Source: Sphingomonas horti
Lineage (GTDB): Bacteria > Pseudomonadota > Alphaproteobacteria > Sphingomonadales > Sphingomonadaceae
Assembly (NCBI RefSeq): GCF_009753715.1
Contig: NZ_WQMS01000001.1
Location: forward strand, 248,001-312,000
Direction: 5' to 3'
DNA length: 64,000 bases
The position numbers and the translations under genes were made by a program. The notes beneath the pieces were generated by a model that was not told the origin of the DNA, did no database searches, and saw only the letters and a program-made list of their open reading frames with translations. Within the stretch, counting starts at the first letter, position 1. Each line of letters starts with the position of its first letter. Positions 8,019 through 16,707 of the stretch are shown piece by piece.

Positions 8019-9968
8019 TTAAATCTCCACCTGGCTTCCTAGCTCGACGACCCGGTTGGTCGGGAGCTTGAAGAACTCCATCGCCGACTCGGCGTTGCGC
8101 AGCATCCAGGCGAACAGCTTTTCGCGCCAGATCGCCATGCCCGGCCGCGACGAGGCGAGCAGGGTCTGGCGGGCGAGGAAGAAGCTGGTGTCCATCATCT
8201 TGAACTCCGGCCCGCAGCCGGTGATCTGCTTCAACGCGGTCGGCACGTCCGGCTCCTGCATGAAGCCGTATTTGACCACCAGCCGGTGGAAGCCGTGGCC
8301 GAGCGGCTCCAGCTGGCAGCGCATGTCCTGCTCGACATAGGGCACGTCGGCGATCTTGACCGTCAGCAGGACCACGCGTTCGTGCAGCACTTTGTTGTGC
8401 TTCAGGTTGTGCAGCAGCGCGTGTGGCACGCCGTCCGGCGTCGACGTCATGAACACGGCGGTGCCGGGCACACGCGTCGCCGAGGTCGCGGCCGATTCGA
8501 TGAAGATGGAGATCGGCATCGCCGCCTCGCGCAGCCGGTCGATCATCAGCTTGCGCCCCTTCGCCCAGGTGGTCAGCAGGGTGAAGGCGAACAGGCCGAC
8601 CAGCAGCGGGAACCAGCCGCCGTCCGGCACCTTGGTGAGGTTGGACGCGAAATAGGCGAGGTCGACGGTGAAGAAGACGGCGAGCAGCGCGACTGCCGCG
8701 ATCCGATTCCACTTCCACAGCGAGAACAGCACGACCGCGATCAGGCAGGAATCGATCGTCATCGCGCCGGTCACCGCGATGCCGTAGGCGGCGGCCAGGT
8801 TGGACGAGGACTGGAAGGTCAGAACGAGCAGGATGACCATCGTCATCAGCGTCCAGTTGATAACCGGAATGTAGATCTGGCCGACGGTGCTGGCGCTGGT
8901 GTGCGTGATGCGCAGGCGCGGGATGAAGCCCAGCTGGATCGCCTGCTGCGTGACCGAGAAGGCGCCGGAAATCACCGCCTGGCTGGCGATGATCGTCGCG
9001 AGCGTCGCGAGGATCACCAGCGGCAGGCGGAACGCCTCGGGCGCGAGCAGGAAGAACGGGTTCTTGATCGTCTCCGCCGCTTCGGCCGGGCTCAGGGACA
9101 GCACCATCGCGCCCTGCCCCAGATAATTGAGCATCAGCGCGGGCAGCACGAACACCAGCCACGATCCGCCGATCGGCTTGCGCCCGAAATGGCCCATGTC
9201 CGCATACAGCGCCTCGGCGCCCGTCACCGCCAGCACGACCGAGCCGAGCGCCAGGAAGGCGCGGACATGATCGGTCAGGAAGAAATGGATCGCGTGCCAG
9301 GGGTTGAGCGCGGCGACGATCGACGGGTCCCGGACGATGTGCATCGTGCCGAGCACCGCGATGGTCGCGAAATAGAGCACCATCACCGGCCCGAACATCC
9401 GCCCGACCGCAGCCGTCCCGCGCGATTGGATGAAGAACAGGAAAACCAGGATGCCGATCGCGAGCGGCACGACCAGCGGCTCGAACCGCGCCTCGACGAC
9501 CGTCAGGCCCTCGACCGCGGAGAGCACCGACATGGCGGGCGTGATCATCGAATCGCCGTAGAACAGCGCGGTCGCGAACACCCCCAGCAGCACGATCGGC
9601 GCGGTCCAGCGCTTGCCCGGCGTGGAGCGGTTGATCAGCGCCAGCAGCGCCAGGCTGCCGCCCTCGCCCTTATTGTCGGCGCGCATGATGACCATGACGT
9701 ATTTCAGCGTCACCATCAGCATCATCGACCAGAAGACGAGGCTCAGCACGCCGAAGATGTGCAGCCGGTCCGGCGTCAGCTCGTGATGGCCGGTGAAGGT
9801 CTCGCGAAACGCGTAGATCGGGCTGGTGCCGATATCGCCGAAGACGATGCCGACCGCGCCGATGGCGAGCTTCAGCAGCCCCTGGTCGCCATGACCATGG
9901 TGCTGGACCGACGATTCCGCCGGTACGGCGCCGCTGATGGTCGCCGTGTCTGAAATTCCGGTGCTCAC
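8019..9968 (-). CDS. kup: Kup family potassium uptake protein
   Basis: A low-affinity H+-coupled K+ transporter of the KUP/HAK family in the inner membrane. It has twelve predicted helices up to about residue 440 followed by a cytoplasmic C-terminal domain. The family block [20 protein letters not shown] near residue 35 is diagnostic. The GTG at 9968 ([13 protein letters not shown]) gives 649 residues, the usual length; the frame stays open to 10076 but that extension is arginine-rich and unlike the family. No clear ribosome-binding site decides the start. Confidence 0.92.
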   Translation of the reverse strand: MSTGISDTATISGAVPAESSVQHHGHGDQGLLKLAIGAVGIVFGDIGTSPIYAFRETFTGHHELTPDRLHIFGVLSLVFWSMMLMVTLKYVMVIMRADNKGEGGSLALLALINRSTPGKRWTAPIVLLGVFATALFYGDSMITPAMSVLSAVEGLTVVEARFEPLVVPLAIGILVFLFFIQSRGTAAVGRMFGPVMVLYFATIAVLGTMHIVRDPSIVAALNPWHAIHFFLTDHVRAFLALGSVVLAVTGAEALYADMGHFGRKPIGGSWLVFVLPALMLNYLGQGAMVLSLSPAEAAETIKNPFFLLAPEAFRLPLVILATLATIIASQAVISGAFSVTQQAIQLGFIPRLRITHTSASTVGQIYIPVINWTLMTMVILLVLTFQSSSNLAAAYGIAVTGAMTIDSCLIAVVLFSLWKWNRIAAVALLAVFFTVDLAYFASNLTKVPDGGWFPLLVGLFAFTLLTTWAKGRKLMIDRLREAAMPISIFIESAATSATRVPGTAVFMTSTPDGVPHALLHNLKHNKVLHERVVLLTVKIADVPYVEQDMRCQLEPLGHGFHRLVVKYGFMQEPDVPTALKQITGCGPEFKMMDTSFFLARQTLLASSRPGMAIWREKLFAWMLRNAESAMEFFKLPTNRVVELGSQVEI

Positions 9969-10104
9969 CGGCGGGAATGTTCTGCTGAAAGCGGCATCAT
10001 GCGCATAACGATTGAAAGCGGTCCTAGCCCCACGGACGCGGCGCGGGCCGTTAGCATGGGCCGGTGGGGGGTGCAATGCCAGCCCCCTTCCAGTCGAGCA
10101 GGGG

Positions 10105-10587
10105 CTAAGCTGCCCCGAACAGCGCGTCCGCCTCGCTCCGCGTGGGGACCGATCGCAACACGAAGCTGCTGCTGATCGTCGTCACGCCCGGCAGGCGGCC
10201 GAGATGCTCGCGGTGCAGGCGCTCGTAATCGTCAAGGTCCTTGGCGACGATCTTCAGCCGGTAATCGTGCGCGCCGGAGATCAGCGCGCATTCGACGATA
10301 CCGTCGATCTCCGACACCGCGCGTTCGAACCGGGCCAGATCCTCCTCGACCTGCGTCGACAGGGTGATGTCGACCAGGGCGGTGACGTGAAAGCCGAGCG
10401 TCTTGTGGCCAAGGCGGGCGCCGTAGCCCGTGATCTGGCCCGAGACTTCGAGCGCCTGGATGCGCCGGGTGCAGGCGGATTGCGACAGGCCGACGCGCTC
10501 CGCGATCTGGCTGACGCTGGCGCGCGCATCGGCGGCGAGACTTTTCAGGATTGCACGGTCGATCTTGTCCATTGCGCATGAATCCAT
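10105..10587 (-). CDS. Lrp/AsnC family transcriptional regulator
   Basis: A 160-residue regulator with an N-terminal winged helix-turn-helix ([20 protein letters not shown] ... [14 protein letters not shown]) and a C-terminal RAM ligand-binding domain ([18 protein letters not shown]). It is divergent from alanine dehydrogenase, the classic arrangement for the alanine-responsive Lrp that activates ald (AldR/DadR type). The start may be the ATG at 10587 or at 10572. Confidence 0.88.
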   Translation of the reverse strand: MDSCAMDKIDRAILKSLAADARASVSQIAERVGLSQSACTRRIQALEVSGQITGYGARLGHKTLGFHVTALVDITLSTQVEEDLARFERAVSEIDGIVECALISGAHDYRLKIVAKDLDDYERLHREHLGRLPGVTTISSSFVLRSVPTRSEADALFGAA

Positions 10588-10714
10588 TGCGGAGCGATCA
10601 GTCACTCGCACACTTATGCGCCGAGCAGCCGTGGCACCAGCCCTGTTTGCAGGGATTCGCGATCCCGATTCGCAGTAATACGCGCCACCATTTTTTCGCT
10701 TAAGGAGAGCGATC
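10588..10714. promoter_or_regulatory. Divergent Lrp-ald control region
   Basis: The 127-nt gap between the Lrp-type regulator and ald contains an AT-richer palindromic stretch around 10647-10680 (GCAGGGATTCGCGATCCC followed by GATTCGCAG) and ends with AAGGAG before ald. By family practice this is where the regulator would bind; the operator itself is inferred, not demonstrated. Confidence 0.4.
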
Positions 10715-11818
10715 ATGCGCGTCGGTGTGCCCAAGGAAATCAAGAACAACGAATATCGCGTCGGCCTGACCCCGCCGTCGGTGGCGGAGCTGGTCGCGGC
10801 TGGCCACGAGGTGGTCGTCGAGACCAATGCCGGCGCCGGCATCGACCTGAGCGACCAGGACTATATCGCGGCCGGCGCCCGCATCGTCGCCACCGCGGCG
10901 GAGGTGTTCGCCCAGTCCGACATGATCGTGAAGGTGAAGGAGCCGCAGCGCCAAGAAATCGCGATGCTGGAGCCGCGGCACCTGCTGTTCACCTACCTGC
11001 ACCTCGCGCCCGATCCGAAGCAGACCGAAGGCCTGATTAAGTCCGGCGCCACCTGCATCGCCTATGAGACCGTGACCGCGCGTGACGGCTCGCTGCCGCT
11101 CTTAAAGCCGATGTCCGAAGTGGCCGGCCGGATGTCGGTGCAGGTCGGCGCGCACTATCTTGAAAAGGAACAGGGCGGCCGCGGCGTGCTGCTGGGCGGC
11201 GTGCCCGGCGTTGCTCCGGCAAAGGTCGCGATCCTGGGCGGTGGCGTCTCCGGCGTGAACGCGGCGCAGATGGCGGTCGGCATGCGCGCCGACGTGACCA
11301 TCTACGACATCTCCAACACCCGCCTGGCCGAGCTGGACATGTTCTTCAGCTCGCAGATCAAGACCGTCTATGCGTCCAAGGCGGCGATCGCGTCGGCGGT
11401 GCAGAGCGCGTCGCTGGTGATCGGCGCGGTGCTGGTGCCGGGCGCGGCGGCGCCCAAGCTCGTTACCCGAGAGATGCTGAAGACGATGAAGCGAGGATCG
11501 GTGCTGGTCGATATCGCTATCGACCAGGGCGGCTGCTTCGAGACCTCGCACCCGACCACCCACCAGGATCCGGTGTTCGAAGTGGACGGCGTGATCCACT
11601 ATTGCGTCGCCAACATGCCGGGCGCGGTCGCCCGCACCTCCGCCTTCGCGCTCAACAACGCGACGCTGCCGTTCGCGCTGAAGCTCGCCAATATGGGCGC
11701 GGAAGCGGCGATGCGCGCCGATCCGCACTTGGCCAACGGCCTGAACGTGATGGGCGGCAAGATCCGCCACCAGGCCGTCGCCGACGCGCTGGGCCTGGAG
11801 TTCGTGCCGTTCAGCTAA
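10715..11818 (+). CDS. ald: Alanine dehydrogenase
   Basis: A 367-residue NAD-dependent L-alanine dehydrogenase that interconverts L-alanine and pyruvate plus ammonium. The N-terminus MRVGVPKEIKNNEYRVGLTP, the catalytic-region LFTYLHLAPD, and the Rossmann motif ILGGGVSGVNAAQMA are characteristic, and the length fits the hexameric family. It has a good AAGGAG site and lies divergent to an Lrp-type regulator that likely induces it with alanine. A GC-rich hairpin follows the gene. Confidence 0.96.
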   Translation: MRVGVPKEIKNNEYRVGLTPPSVAELVAAGHEVVVETNAGAGIDLSDQDYIAAGARIVATAAEVFAQSDMIVKVKEPQRQEIAMLEPRHLLFTYLHLAPDPKQTEGLIKSGATCIAYETVTARDGSLPLLKPMSEVAGRMSVQVGAHYLEKEQGGRGVLLGGVPGVAPAKVAILGGGVSGVNAAQMAVGMRADVTIYDISNTRLAELDMFFSSQIKTVYASKAAIASAVQSASLVIGAVLVPGAAAPKLVTREMLKTMKRGSVLVDIAIDQGGCFETSHPTTHQDPVFEVDGVIHYCVANMPGAVARTSAFALNNATLPFALKLANMGAEAAMRADPHLANGLNVMGGKIRHQAVADALGLEFVPFS

Positions 11819-11826
11819 GCCGCTGT

Positions 11827-11857
11827 CCCGGAGCCGGTCGCTGCGCCCGGCTCCGGG
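11827..11857 (+). terminator. Strong hairpin after ald
   Basis: An 11-bp perfect stem CCCGGAGCCGG/CCGGCTCCGGG begins 8 nt after the ald stop. It is not followed by a T-run (AAATTCC), so termination is possible but it may instead be an mRNA 3' stabiliser. Confidence 0.5.
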
Positions 11858-11894
11858 AAATTCCTAGCTTTTACAGGACGACGAGGCATCCCAC

Positions 11895-12281
11895 ATGACA
11901 GGGATGGACGAATTCATCACCGAAGAATCGCTCGCCGAGCTGATCCCCGCCTTCTACGCGCGGGTGCGGCAGGACGCCCTGATCGGGCCGCTGTTCAACG
12001 AGGCGATCCATGACTGGCCGGAGCATCTGGGCAAGCTCACCGCCTTCTGGTCGTCGGTGATGCTGACCAGCGGGCGCTACAAGGGCAGCCCGATGGTGGC
12101 GCATCTGCGCCATATCGAGTCGATCAAGCCGGCGATGTTCCAGCGCTGGCTCGAAATCTGGGCCGAGACCACCGCCGAGCTGATGCCGCCCGAAGCCGCC
12201 GCCGCGCTGCAGGCGAAGGCTGCGCGGATCGGCGAGAGCCTGCAGCTCGGGCTCAGCTTCCACGCCCAGCGAGTCGCCTAA
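11895..12281 (+). CDS. Group III truncated hemoglobin
   Basis: A 128-residue globin of the trHb III group, with the ESLAELIPAFYARVRQD helix, the DWPEHLGKLTAFWSSVMLTS block (E-helix region) and HLRHIESIKPAMFQRWLEIW containing the likely proximal His. Members bind O2 or NO in the cytoplasm and are linked to nitrosative or microaerobic stress. It overlaps the convergent amidase gene by 4 nt at the stops. Confidence 0.85.
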   Translation: MTGMDEFITEESLAELIPAFYARVRQDALIGPLFNEAIHDWPEHLGKLTAFWSSVMLTSGRYKGSPMVAHLRHIESIKPAMFQRWLEIWAETTAELMPPEAAAALQAKAARIGESLQLGLSFHAQRVA

Positions 12282-12970
12282 TCGTCGCCCTGCGGCTTGG
12301 GCAGCAGTAGCGCGAGCAGGATCGCGCGGCATTCGGCGTCGATCGTGCCGTCGATCAACTCGGGGCGGAAGCGGCGCTGAAACGCCACCGTCGCCGCCAG
12401 CGTGTCGGTCACGTCATAACCGAAGCGTTCCAGCGCGAGCAGGAATCCGGCATCGGTCCAGCCCGGGTCCATCAGGTTTTTCGTGGGCCTGGGCAGCGCG
12501 AGGCGGAGCTTCGCCAGCCGATACCACGGAAACAGCTCGCCCGGGTCCTGCTTGCGGGCCGGCGCGACGTCGGAATGGCCGACGACATTGCCGCGGGTAA
12601 TGCCATACCGCTCCTTGATCGCATGGACGAGCGGGACCAGCGCGTCGATCTGCTCCTCCGGGAAGGGGCGATAGCCGAATTCGTGGCCGGGATTGACGAT
12701 CTCGATGCCGATGCTTGCCGAGTTCACGTCGGTGATGCCGCGCCAGTGCGAGCGGCCGGCGTGCCAGGCGCGGTTCGCTTCGTCGACCAGGCGCAGGACC
12801 TGCCCCTCCTCCGTCACCAGGTAATGGGACGAGACCTTCGCGTCCGGATCGCAGAGCCGCCGGATCGCCGAGTCGGCGTCCTGCATCCCGGTGTAATGGA
12901 GCACGATCATCGAAACCGGGCTGCAGCGCTCGTCGAAGTTCGGCGAGGGCCTGTCGATGATCTGTTTCAA
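12278..12970 (-). CDS. N-acetylmuramoyl-L-alanine amidase, AmpD/AmiD type
   Basis: A 230-residue amidase_2 enzyme that releases the peptide from (anhydro)muramic acid. Zn ligands are visible as His in IVLHYTGM, His in VVGHSDVAPARKQDPG and Asp in the same motif, with the catalytic Glu in SIGIEIVNPGHEFGY. Residues 175-225 form a peptidoglycan-binding-like helical domain (GYDVTDTLAATVAFQRRF). There is no signal peptide, so it is probably a cytoplasmic recycling enzyme. The start is TTG, forming a TTGA overlap with the stop of the upstream EamA gene; a GGGGA lies nearby. Confidence 0.85.
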   Translation of the reverse strand: MKQIIDRPSPNFDERCSPVSMIVLHYTGMQDADSAIRRLCDPDAKVSSHYLVTEEGQVLRLVDEANRAWHAGRSHWRGITDVNSASIGIEIVNPGHEFGYRPFPEEQIDALVPLVHAIKERYGITRGNVVGHSDVAPARKQDPGELFPWYRLAKLRLALPRPTKNLMDPGWTDAGFLLALERFGYDVTDTLAATVAFQRRFRPELIDGTIDAECRAILLALLLPKPQGDD

Positions 12971-13857
12971 GCGCGGTTTTCCCCAACCCGGGCCGAACGG
13001 ATGGTCACGATCGCGACGCCGGCCAGCGCGACGATCCCGCCCAAAATCATCAGCGGCGTCAAGGGCGTGTGGAAAAACAGCGATGCGAACACCACCGACA
13101 GCACCGGCGCGGCGAGCGTGAGCGGCGTCACCGACGCGACCGGGTGGCGCTGCAGCAACCACGACATGGAGCCGTGGCCGATGATCGTCGACCCGATCGC
13201 GGAGAAGGCGACCCAGCCGAGGCTGTGCAGCGGCAGGTGCGGGATGGAACGGATGCCCTCCGGCTCGAAGACCAGTGCCACCGGCGCGAGAATCGCGACG
13301 CCGAGCAGCCCGACCCAGGCGTACATGGAAAGCACCGGCACCCCGCGGAGGTTGCGCTGGATCAGCGACGATCCGGCCCAGATCAGGCTTGCGAGCGCGG
13401 TGAGCGCGATGCCCGGGATCTCCCGTGCCACTTCGGGATCGAACACCAGGATGCCGACGCCCAGCAGCGACATGGCGACGCCGGCGATCCGGTATTTGTG
13501 AATCCGTTCCTTCAGAATCACGACTGCCAGCAGCATCGCGAACGGCACGCCCAGCTGCCCCGCGATCGCGAGCGCACCGACATTGGTCGCCACCGCCATG
13601 GACAGGTTGATGACCAGGAAATAGAGGCCGCCGGTCATCACGCCGAAAGCGAGTAGCTCGCGCATCCGGCCAGGCACGATGCGCAGCCAGGACAGGCAGA
13701 CCATCAGCACGATCGCCTGGCGGAGCAGCGCGGCGGTCAGCGGCGGAATCTCGTTCACCGCCATCTTCACCGCGATGATGTTCATGCCCCACAGAAGATT
13801 CATCAGCCCCGCGACCGCGATGTCGCGCGCGCCGAGCCGGGGCTGAAGCTGGGTCAT
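12967..13857 (-). CDS. EamA/DMT family permease
   Basis: A 296-residue inner-membrane protein with ten predicted helices in two EamA repeats, the drug/metabolite transporter (RhaT/YdcZ-like) fold. The first repeat starts VAGLMNLLWGMNIIAVKMA, typical of the family. It shares a 4-nt overlap with the downstream amidase gene, suggesting cotranscription, but the metabolite carried is not inferable. Confidence 0.82.
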   Translation of the reverse strand: MTQLQPRLGARDIAVAGLMNLLWGMNIIAVKMAVNEIPPLTAALLRQAIVLMVCLSWLRIVPGRMRELLAFGVMTGGLYFLVINLSMAVATNVGALAIAGQLGVPFAMLLAVVILKERIHKYRIAGVAMSLLGVGILVFDPEVAREIPGIALTALASLIWAGSSLIQRNLRGVPVLSMYAWVGLLGVAILAPVALVFEPEGIRSIPHLPLHSLGWVAFSAIGSTIIGHGSMSWLLQRHPVASVTPLTLAAPVLSVVFASLFFHTPLTPLMILGGIVALAGVAIVTIRSARVGENRA

Positions 13858-13888
13858 CGCCGCGGCTGTAGCGCCAGCCGCGACGGCA

Positions 13889-14722
13889 TCAAGCGGCCTT
13901 TGTCCTGACCGCCGCAGTCTTTCGGTAGAGCCCGCGCAGTTCGGGTGCGGACGCGAAGGCGTCGGTCTGGCCGATCACCGTCTCGCCGGCGCCGAGCATC
14001 AGATAGCCGTCGGGCGCAAGGCTGGCGGCAAGCCGGTCGAACGCCTCGCGCCGCCGCTCCGGGCTGAAATAGAGCAGCACGTTGCGGCACAGGATCAGAT
14101 CGAAGCTGCCGGTCTGCGCCATCAGCACATTGTGCCGGCGGAAGCGGAGATAGCGGGCAAGGTCCCGCTTGACCCGCCATTCGTCACCTACCTGGTCAAA
14201 CCATTTGAGCATCGAGCTGACCGGCAGCCCGCGCTGAATCTCGAACTGGCTGTAATAGCCGCCGCGCGCCTTCTCGATCGCGGCTTCCGACACGTCGGTC
14301 GCGGTGATGTCGATCGACCAGCCGTCCCATTTGGCGCGGGCATCGGCGAAGATCATCGCCAGCGAATAGGCCTCCTGCCCGGTCGAGCAGCCGGCGCACC
14401 AGATGCTGATCCGGCGCGACGCCGCGCGGGCCTGGCGGAGCGCCTCGAGCGCGCCGTTGCGCACCAGGTCGAACGCCTGCGCGTCGCGGAAGAAGAAGGT
14501 CTCGTTGTTCAGCAGTGCCTCGACGACCTCGCTGGCGAGCATCACGTCGCGGCCGAGGTTCAGCTGCCCCACCAGCGCATCGAGGTTCGGAATGCCGCGC
14601 TCGCGCATTAGCGACTTCAGCACGGTCTCGATCCGCCACAGCCGGTTCGGCCCGATCTGCTGGCCGGTGCGCTGCTCCAGGAGACTGGCGAGATGACGCA
14701 GCGCGGTCCTGTCTATCGTCAT
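13889..14722 (-). CDS. cheR: CheR chemotaxis protein methyltransferase
   Basis: A 277-residue SAM-dependent methyltransferase that methylates glutamates of chemoreceptors. It has the N-terminal helical CheR domain and a Rossmann catalytic domain with WCAGCSTGQEAYSLAM (SAM loop) and FDLILCRNVLLYFSPERR. It overlaps cheB by 4 nt (ATGA) and is the last gene of the chpT-cheAWYBR run. No receptor gene lies in the window. Confidence 0.93.
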   Translation of the reverse strand: MTIDRTALRHLASLLEQRTGQQIGPNRLWRIETVLKSLMRERGIPNLDALVGQLNLGRDVMLASEVVEALLNNETFFFRDAQAFDLVRNGALEALRQARAASRRISIWCAGCSTGQEAYSLAMIFADARAKWDGWSIDITATDVSEAAIEKARGGYYSQFEIQRGLPVSSMLKWFDQVGDEWRVKRDLARYLRFRRHNVLMAQTGSFDLILCRNVLLYFSPERRREAFDRLAASLAPDGYLMLGAGETVIGQTDAFASAPELRGLYRKTAAVRTKAA

Positions 14723-15813
14723 GCCGCGAGCCTCTCGCGGCGGGCGAGCAGGTCGGCGATCTGGAACGGCGGCAGCATCGCGCTGGCCAACCCGGCCTGC
14801 GCCACCGATCCCGGCATGCCCCAGACGACCGAGCTCGCGCGATCCTGAACGAAGACGTCGCTGCCGGCATGCGCCATGCGTTCGGCCCCGCGCAGGCCAT
14901 CGCGGCCCATGCCGCTCAGCACGATGCCGACCGCGGTCGCGCCGAAGGCTTCCGCGACGCTGGCCAGCATCGGGTCGACCGAGGGCAGACAGCCGCTTTC
15001 GACCCGCTCCGCAGTGATGCGTACGCGCGGCATGCCGCCGGTCATCTCGACCGACAAATGGCCTTCGCCCGGCGCGATCAGGATACGCCCGCGCGCGAGC
15101 GGCATGCCGGCGCGCGCGACGCTGGTCGGGCGGCCCGACATTTCCTGCACCTGCGTCGCAAAGATGCTCATGAATGAGGGCGGAAGATGCTGGGTGATCA
15201 GGATCGGTGCGCCGAATGCCGGCGGGAGGGCGCGCAGGAGGTCCGAGAGGGCATGAAGACCGCCGGTCGAAGCACCGATGGCGACGCAGGACACGCGACC
15301 TTCGTTCATCGCCCGCAGCCGGAGCTGCGGCATCGGCTCCTGCGGCCGGCTGTCGCCGGCGTCCGCGTCGGGCGCGTGGCCGATCCGCACCAGCTTTTCG
15401 GCGAGCACCTCGGCGAAGCGGCCCCCGAACGCGCCGGCGCCCGGCTTGGCGAGCGTGTCGGCGGCGCCCAGCGTCATCGCCCGGATCGATGCGGCGGCGC
15501 CCTGCTCTGCCGACGAGGAAACGATCAGCACGCGCGCGCCGCGACTCGCCGCGATCAGCGCGGGCATAGCGCTCAGCCCGTCCTGGCCGGGCATCTCGAT
15601 GTCGAGGATGATGATGTCGACCCGCTCGCGAGCCAGGAAGGACAATGCCGCCCGCGCGCTCGGCACGGTTCCGGCCAGCTGGAATTCGGGGCGTTCGCCG
15701 ACCATGCGCGTGAAGACGGCGCGCGCGACCGCCGAATCGTCGACGATCAGCAGCCGGATGGGCCGGTCCGGGGCAGCCGCGCTACGAGCGCTCGTCAGGG
15801 CGCGGGGCGGCAT
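14719..15813 (-). CDS. cheB: CheB protein-glutamate methylesterase
   Basis: A 364-residue response regulator with an N-terminal receiver domain (phosphoacceptor Asp71 in IIILDIEMPGQDG) and a C-terminal methylesterase domain: Ser in CVAIGASTGGLHAL, His in LITQHLPPSF, Asp in SGMGRDGLRG. It demethylates or deamidates chemoreceptors. It lies 16 nt after cheY and overlaps cheR. The linker between domains is about 50 residues. Confidence 0.95.
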   Translation of the reverse strand: MPPRALTSARSAAAPDRPIRLLIVDDSAVARAVFTRMVGERPEFQLAGTVPSARAALSFLARERVDIIILDIEMPGQDGLSAMPALIAASRGARVLIVSSSAEQGAAASIRAMTLGAADTLAKPGAGAFGGRFAEVLAEKLVRIGHAPDADAGDSRPQEPMPQLRLRAMNEGRVSCVAIGASTGGLHALSDLLRALPPAFGAPILITQHLPPSFMSIFATQVQEMSGRPTSVARAGMPLARGRILIAPGEGHLSVEMTGGMPRVRITAERVESGCLPSVDPMLASVAEAFGATAVGIVLSGMGRDGLRGAERMAHAGSDVFVQDRASSVVWGMPGSVAQAGLASAMLPPFQIADLLARRERLAA

Positions 15814-15829
15814 CGCCGGCTGGCTCCGC

Positions 15830-16195
15830 TCAGGCGAGCCCGACGATCTGCAGCTTGCTCGCGATCGTATCGCGATCGAACGGCTTCATCACATATTCGT
15901 CGGCGCCGGCCTCGATCGCCGCCTTGATATGGCCGATGCCGTTCTCGGTGGTGCAGAACACAACCTTCGGGCGCTTCGGCAGGTCGGTGGCCGACAGCGC
16001 CTTCAGGAACTCCATCCCGCTCATCACCGGCATGTTCCAGTCGAGCAGCACCACGTCGGGCGGCGTCGCCTCGCAATGGGTGAGCGCGTCACGGCCGTCA
16101 CCGGCCTCCGCCACCTCGAAGTCGAGCGTTTCGAGGATATGGCGCGCGACTTTCCGGATGACCTTGGAATCGTCGACCACGAGACAGGTTTTCAT
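15830..16195 (-). CDS. cheY: CheY-like single-domain response regulator
   Basis: A 121-residue lone receiver domain with the acidic pair DDS at residues 8-10, phosphoacceptor Asp52 in VVLLDWNMPVMSG, Thr in VVFCTTENG and Lys in YVMKPFDRDT. It accepts phosphate from CheA. Its position between cheW and cheB supports a chemotaxis output or sink role. The Trp after the acceptor is also common in alphaproteobacterial CheYs. Confidence 0.92.
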   Translation of the reverse strand: MKTCLVVDDSKVIRKVARHILETLDFEVAEAGDGRDALTHCEATPPDVVLLDWNMPVMSGMEFLKALSATDLPKRPKVVFCTTENGIGHIKAAIEAGADEYVMKPFDRDTIASKLQIVGLA

Positions 16196-16272
16196 AAAAT
16201 CTCACTCGACCTTTGTTCTATTGCCCTGCCCTAACCCGCAGAGAGTAAGGACGAGGTTAAAGACGGCATGGC

Positions 16273-16707
16273 TCAGGCGGCCAGCGCTTCGTCGGGGCCG
16301 GCGATCAGCCGCTCCGGATCGATCAGCAACAGCGCCTCGCCGTCATATTCCAGCATTCCGATCGCGATCCGGGCCCAGCCGGGCTCCAACCGCGCGCGGA
16401 TCGGCTGCGGCGGCTCGTCGATCACGCGGGCATCTTCGATCGATCCGACCACCAGACCGTAATGATGGCCGTCGAGCTGAATGACGACTGCGCGGCGGGT
16501 GCCGCGGCCGGTCGGCGCGAACCCCAGCGAACACTCGCAGCAGATCACGGTCAGCACCTTGCTGCGCAGCGCCGCGAGGCCCGCGACATGCGGCGGCGCC
16601 AACGGCACCGGCGCGACCGCGCCCAGGTCCACCACCGATTCCACCAGCGAGGCATGGATCGCGACCGGCTGGCCGGCAATCGTCGCGATCAGGTACAGTT
16701 TATCCAT
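16273..16707 (-). CDS. cheW: CheW coupling protein
   Basis: A 144-residue CheW-domain adaptor that links receptors to CheA. The SH3-like halves show DKLYLIATIAGQPVAIHASLVESVVDL, LRSKVLTVI and AVVIQLDGHHYGLVVGSIED. The ATG at 16707 overlaps the cheA stop as TGATG, so translation is coupled. Confidence 0.92.
   Translation of the reverse strand: MDKLYLIATIAGQPVAIHASLVESVVDLGAVAPVPLAPPHVAGLAALRSKVLTVICCECSLGFAPTGRGTRRAVVIQLDGHHYGLVVGSIEDARVIDEPPQPIRARLEPGWARIAIGMLEYDGEALLLIDPERLIAGPDEALAA

Noticed and set aside
8286-9953. A 555-residue plus-strand frame opposite kup
   Set aside because: Composition is charged and repetitive, an antisense shadow; Kup motifs are on the minus strand.
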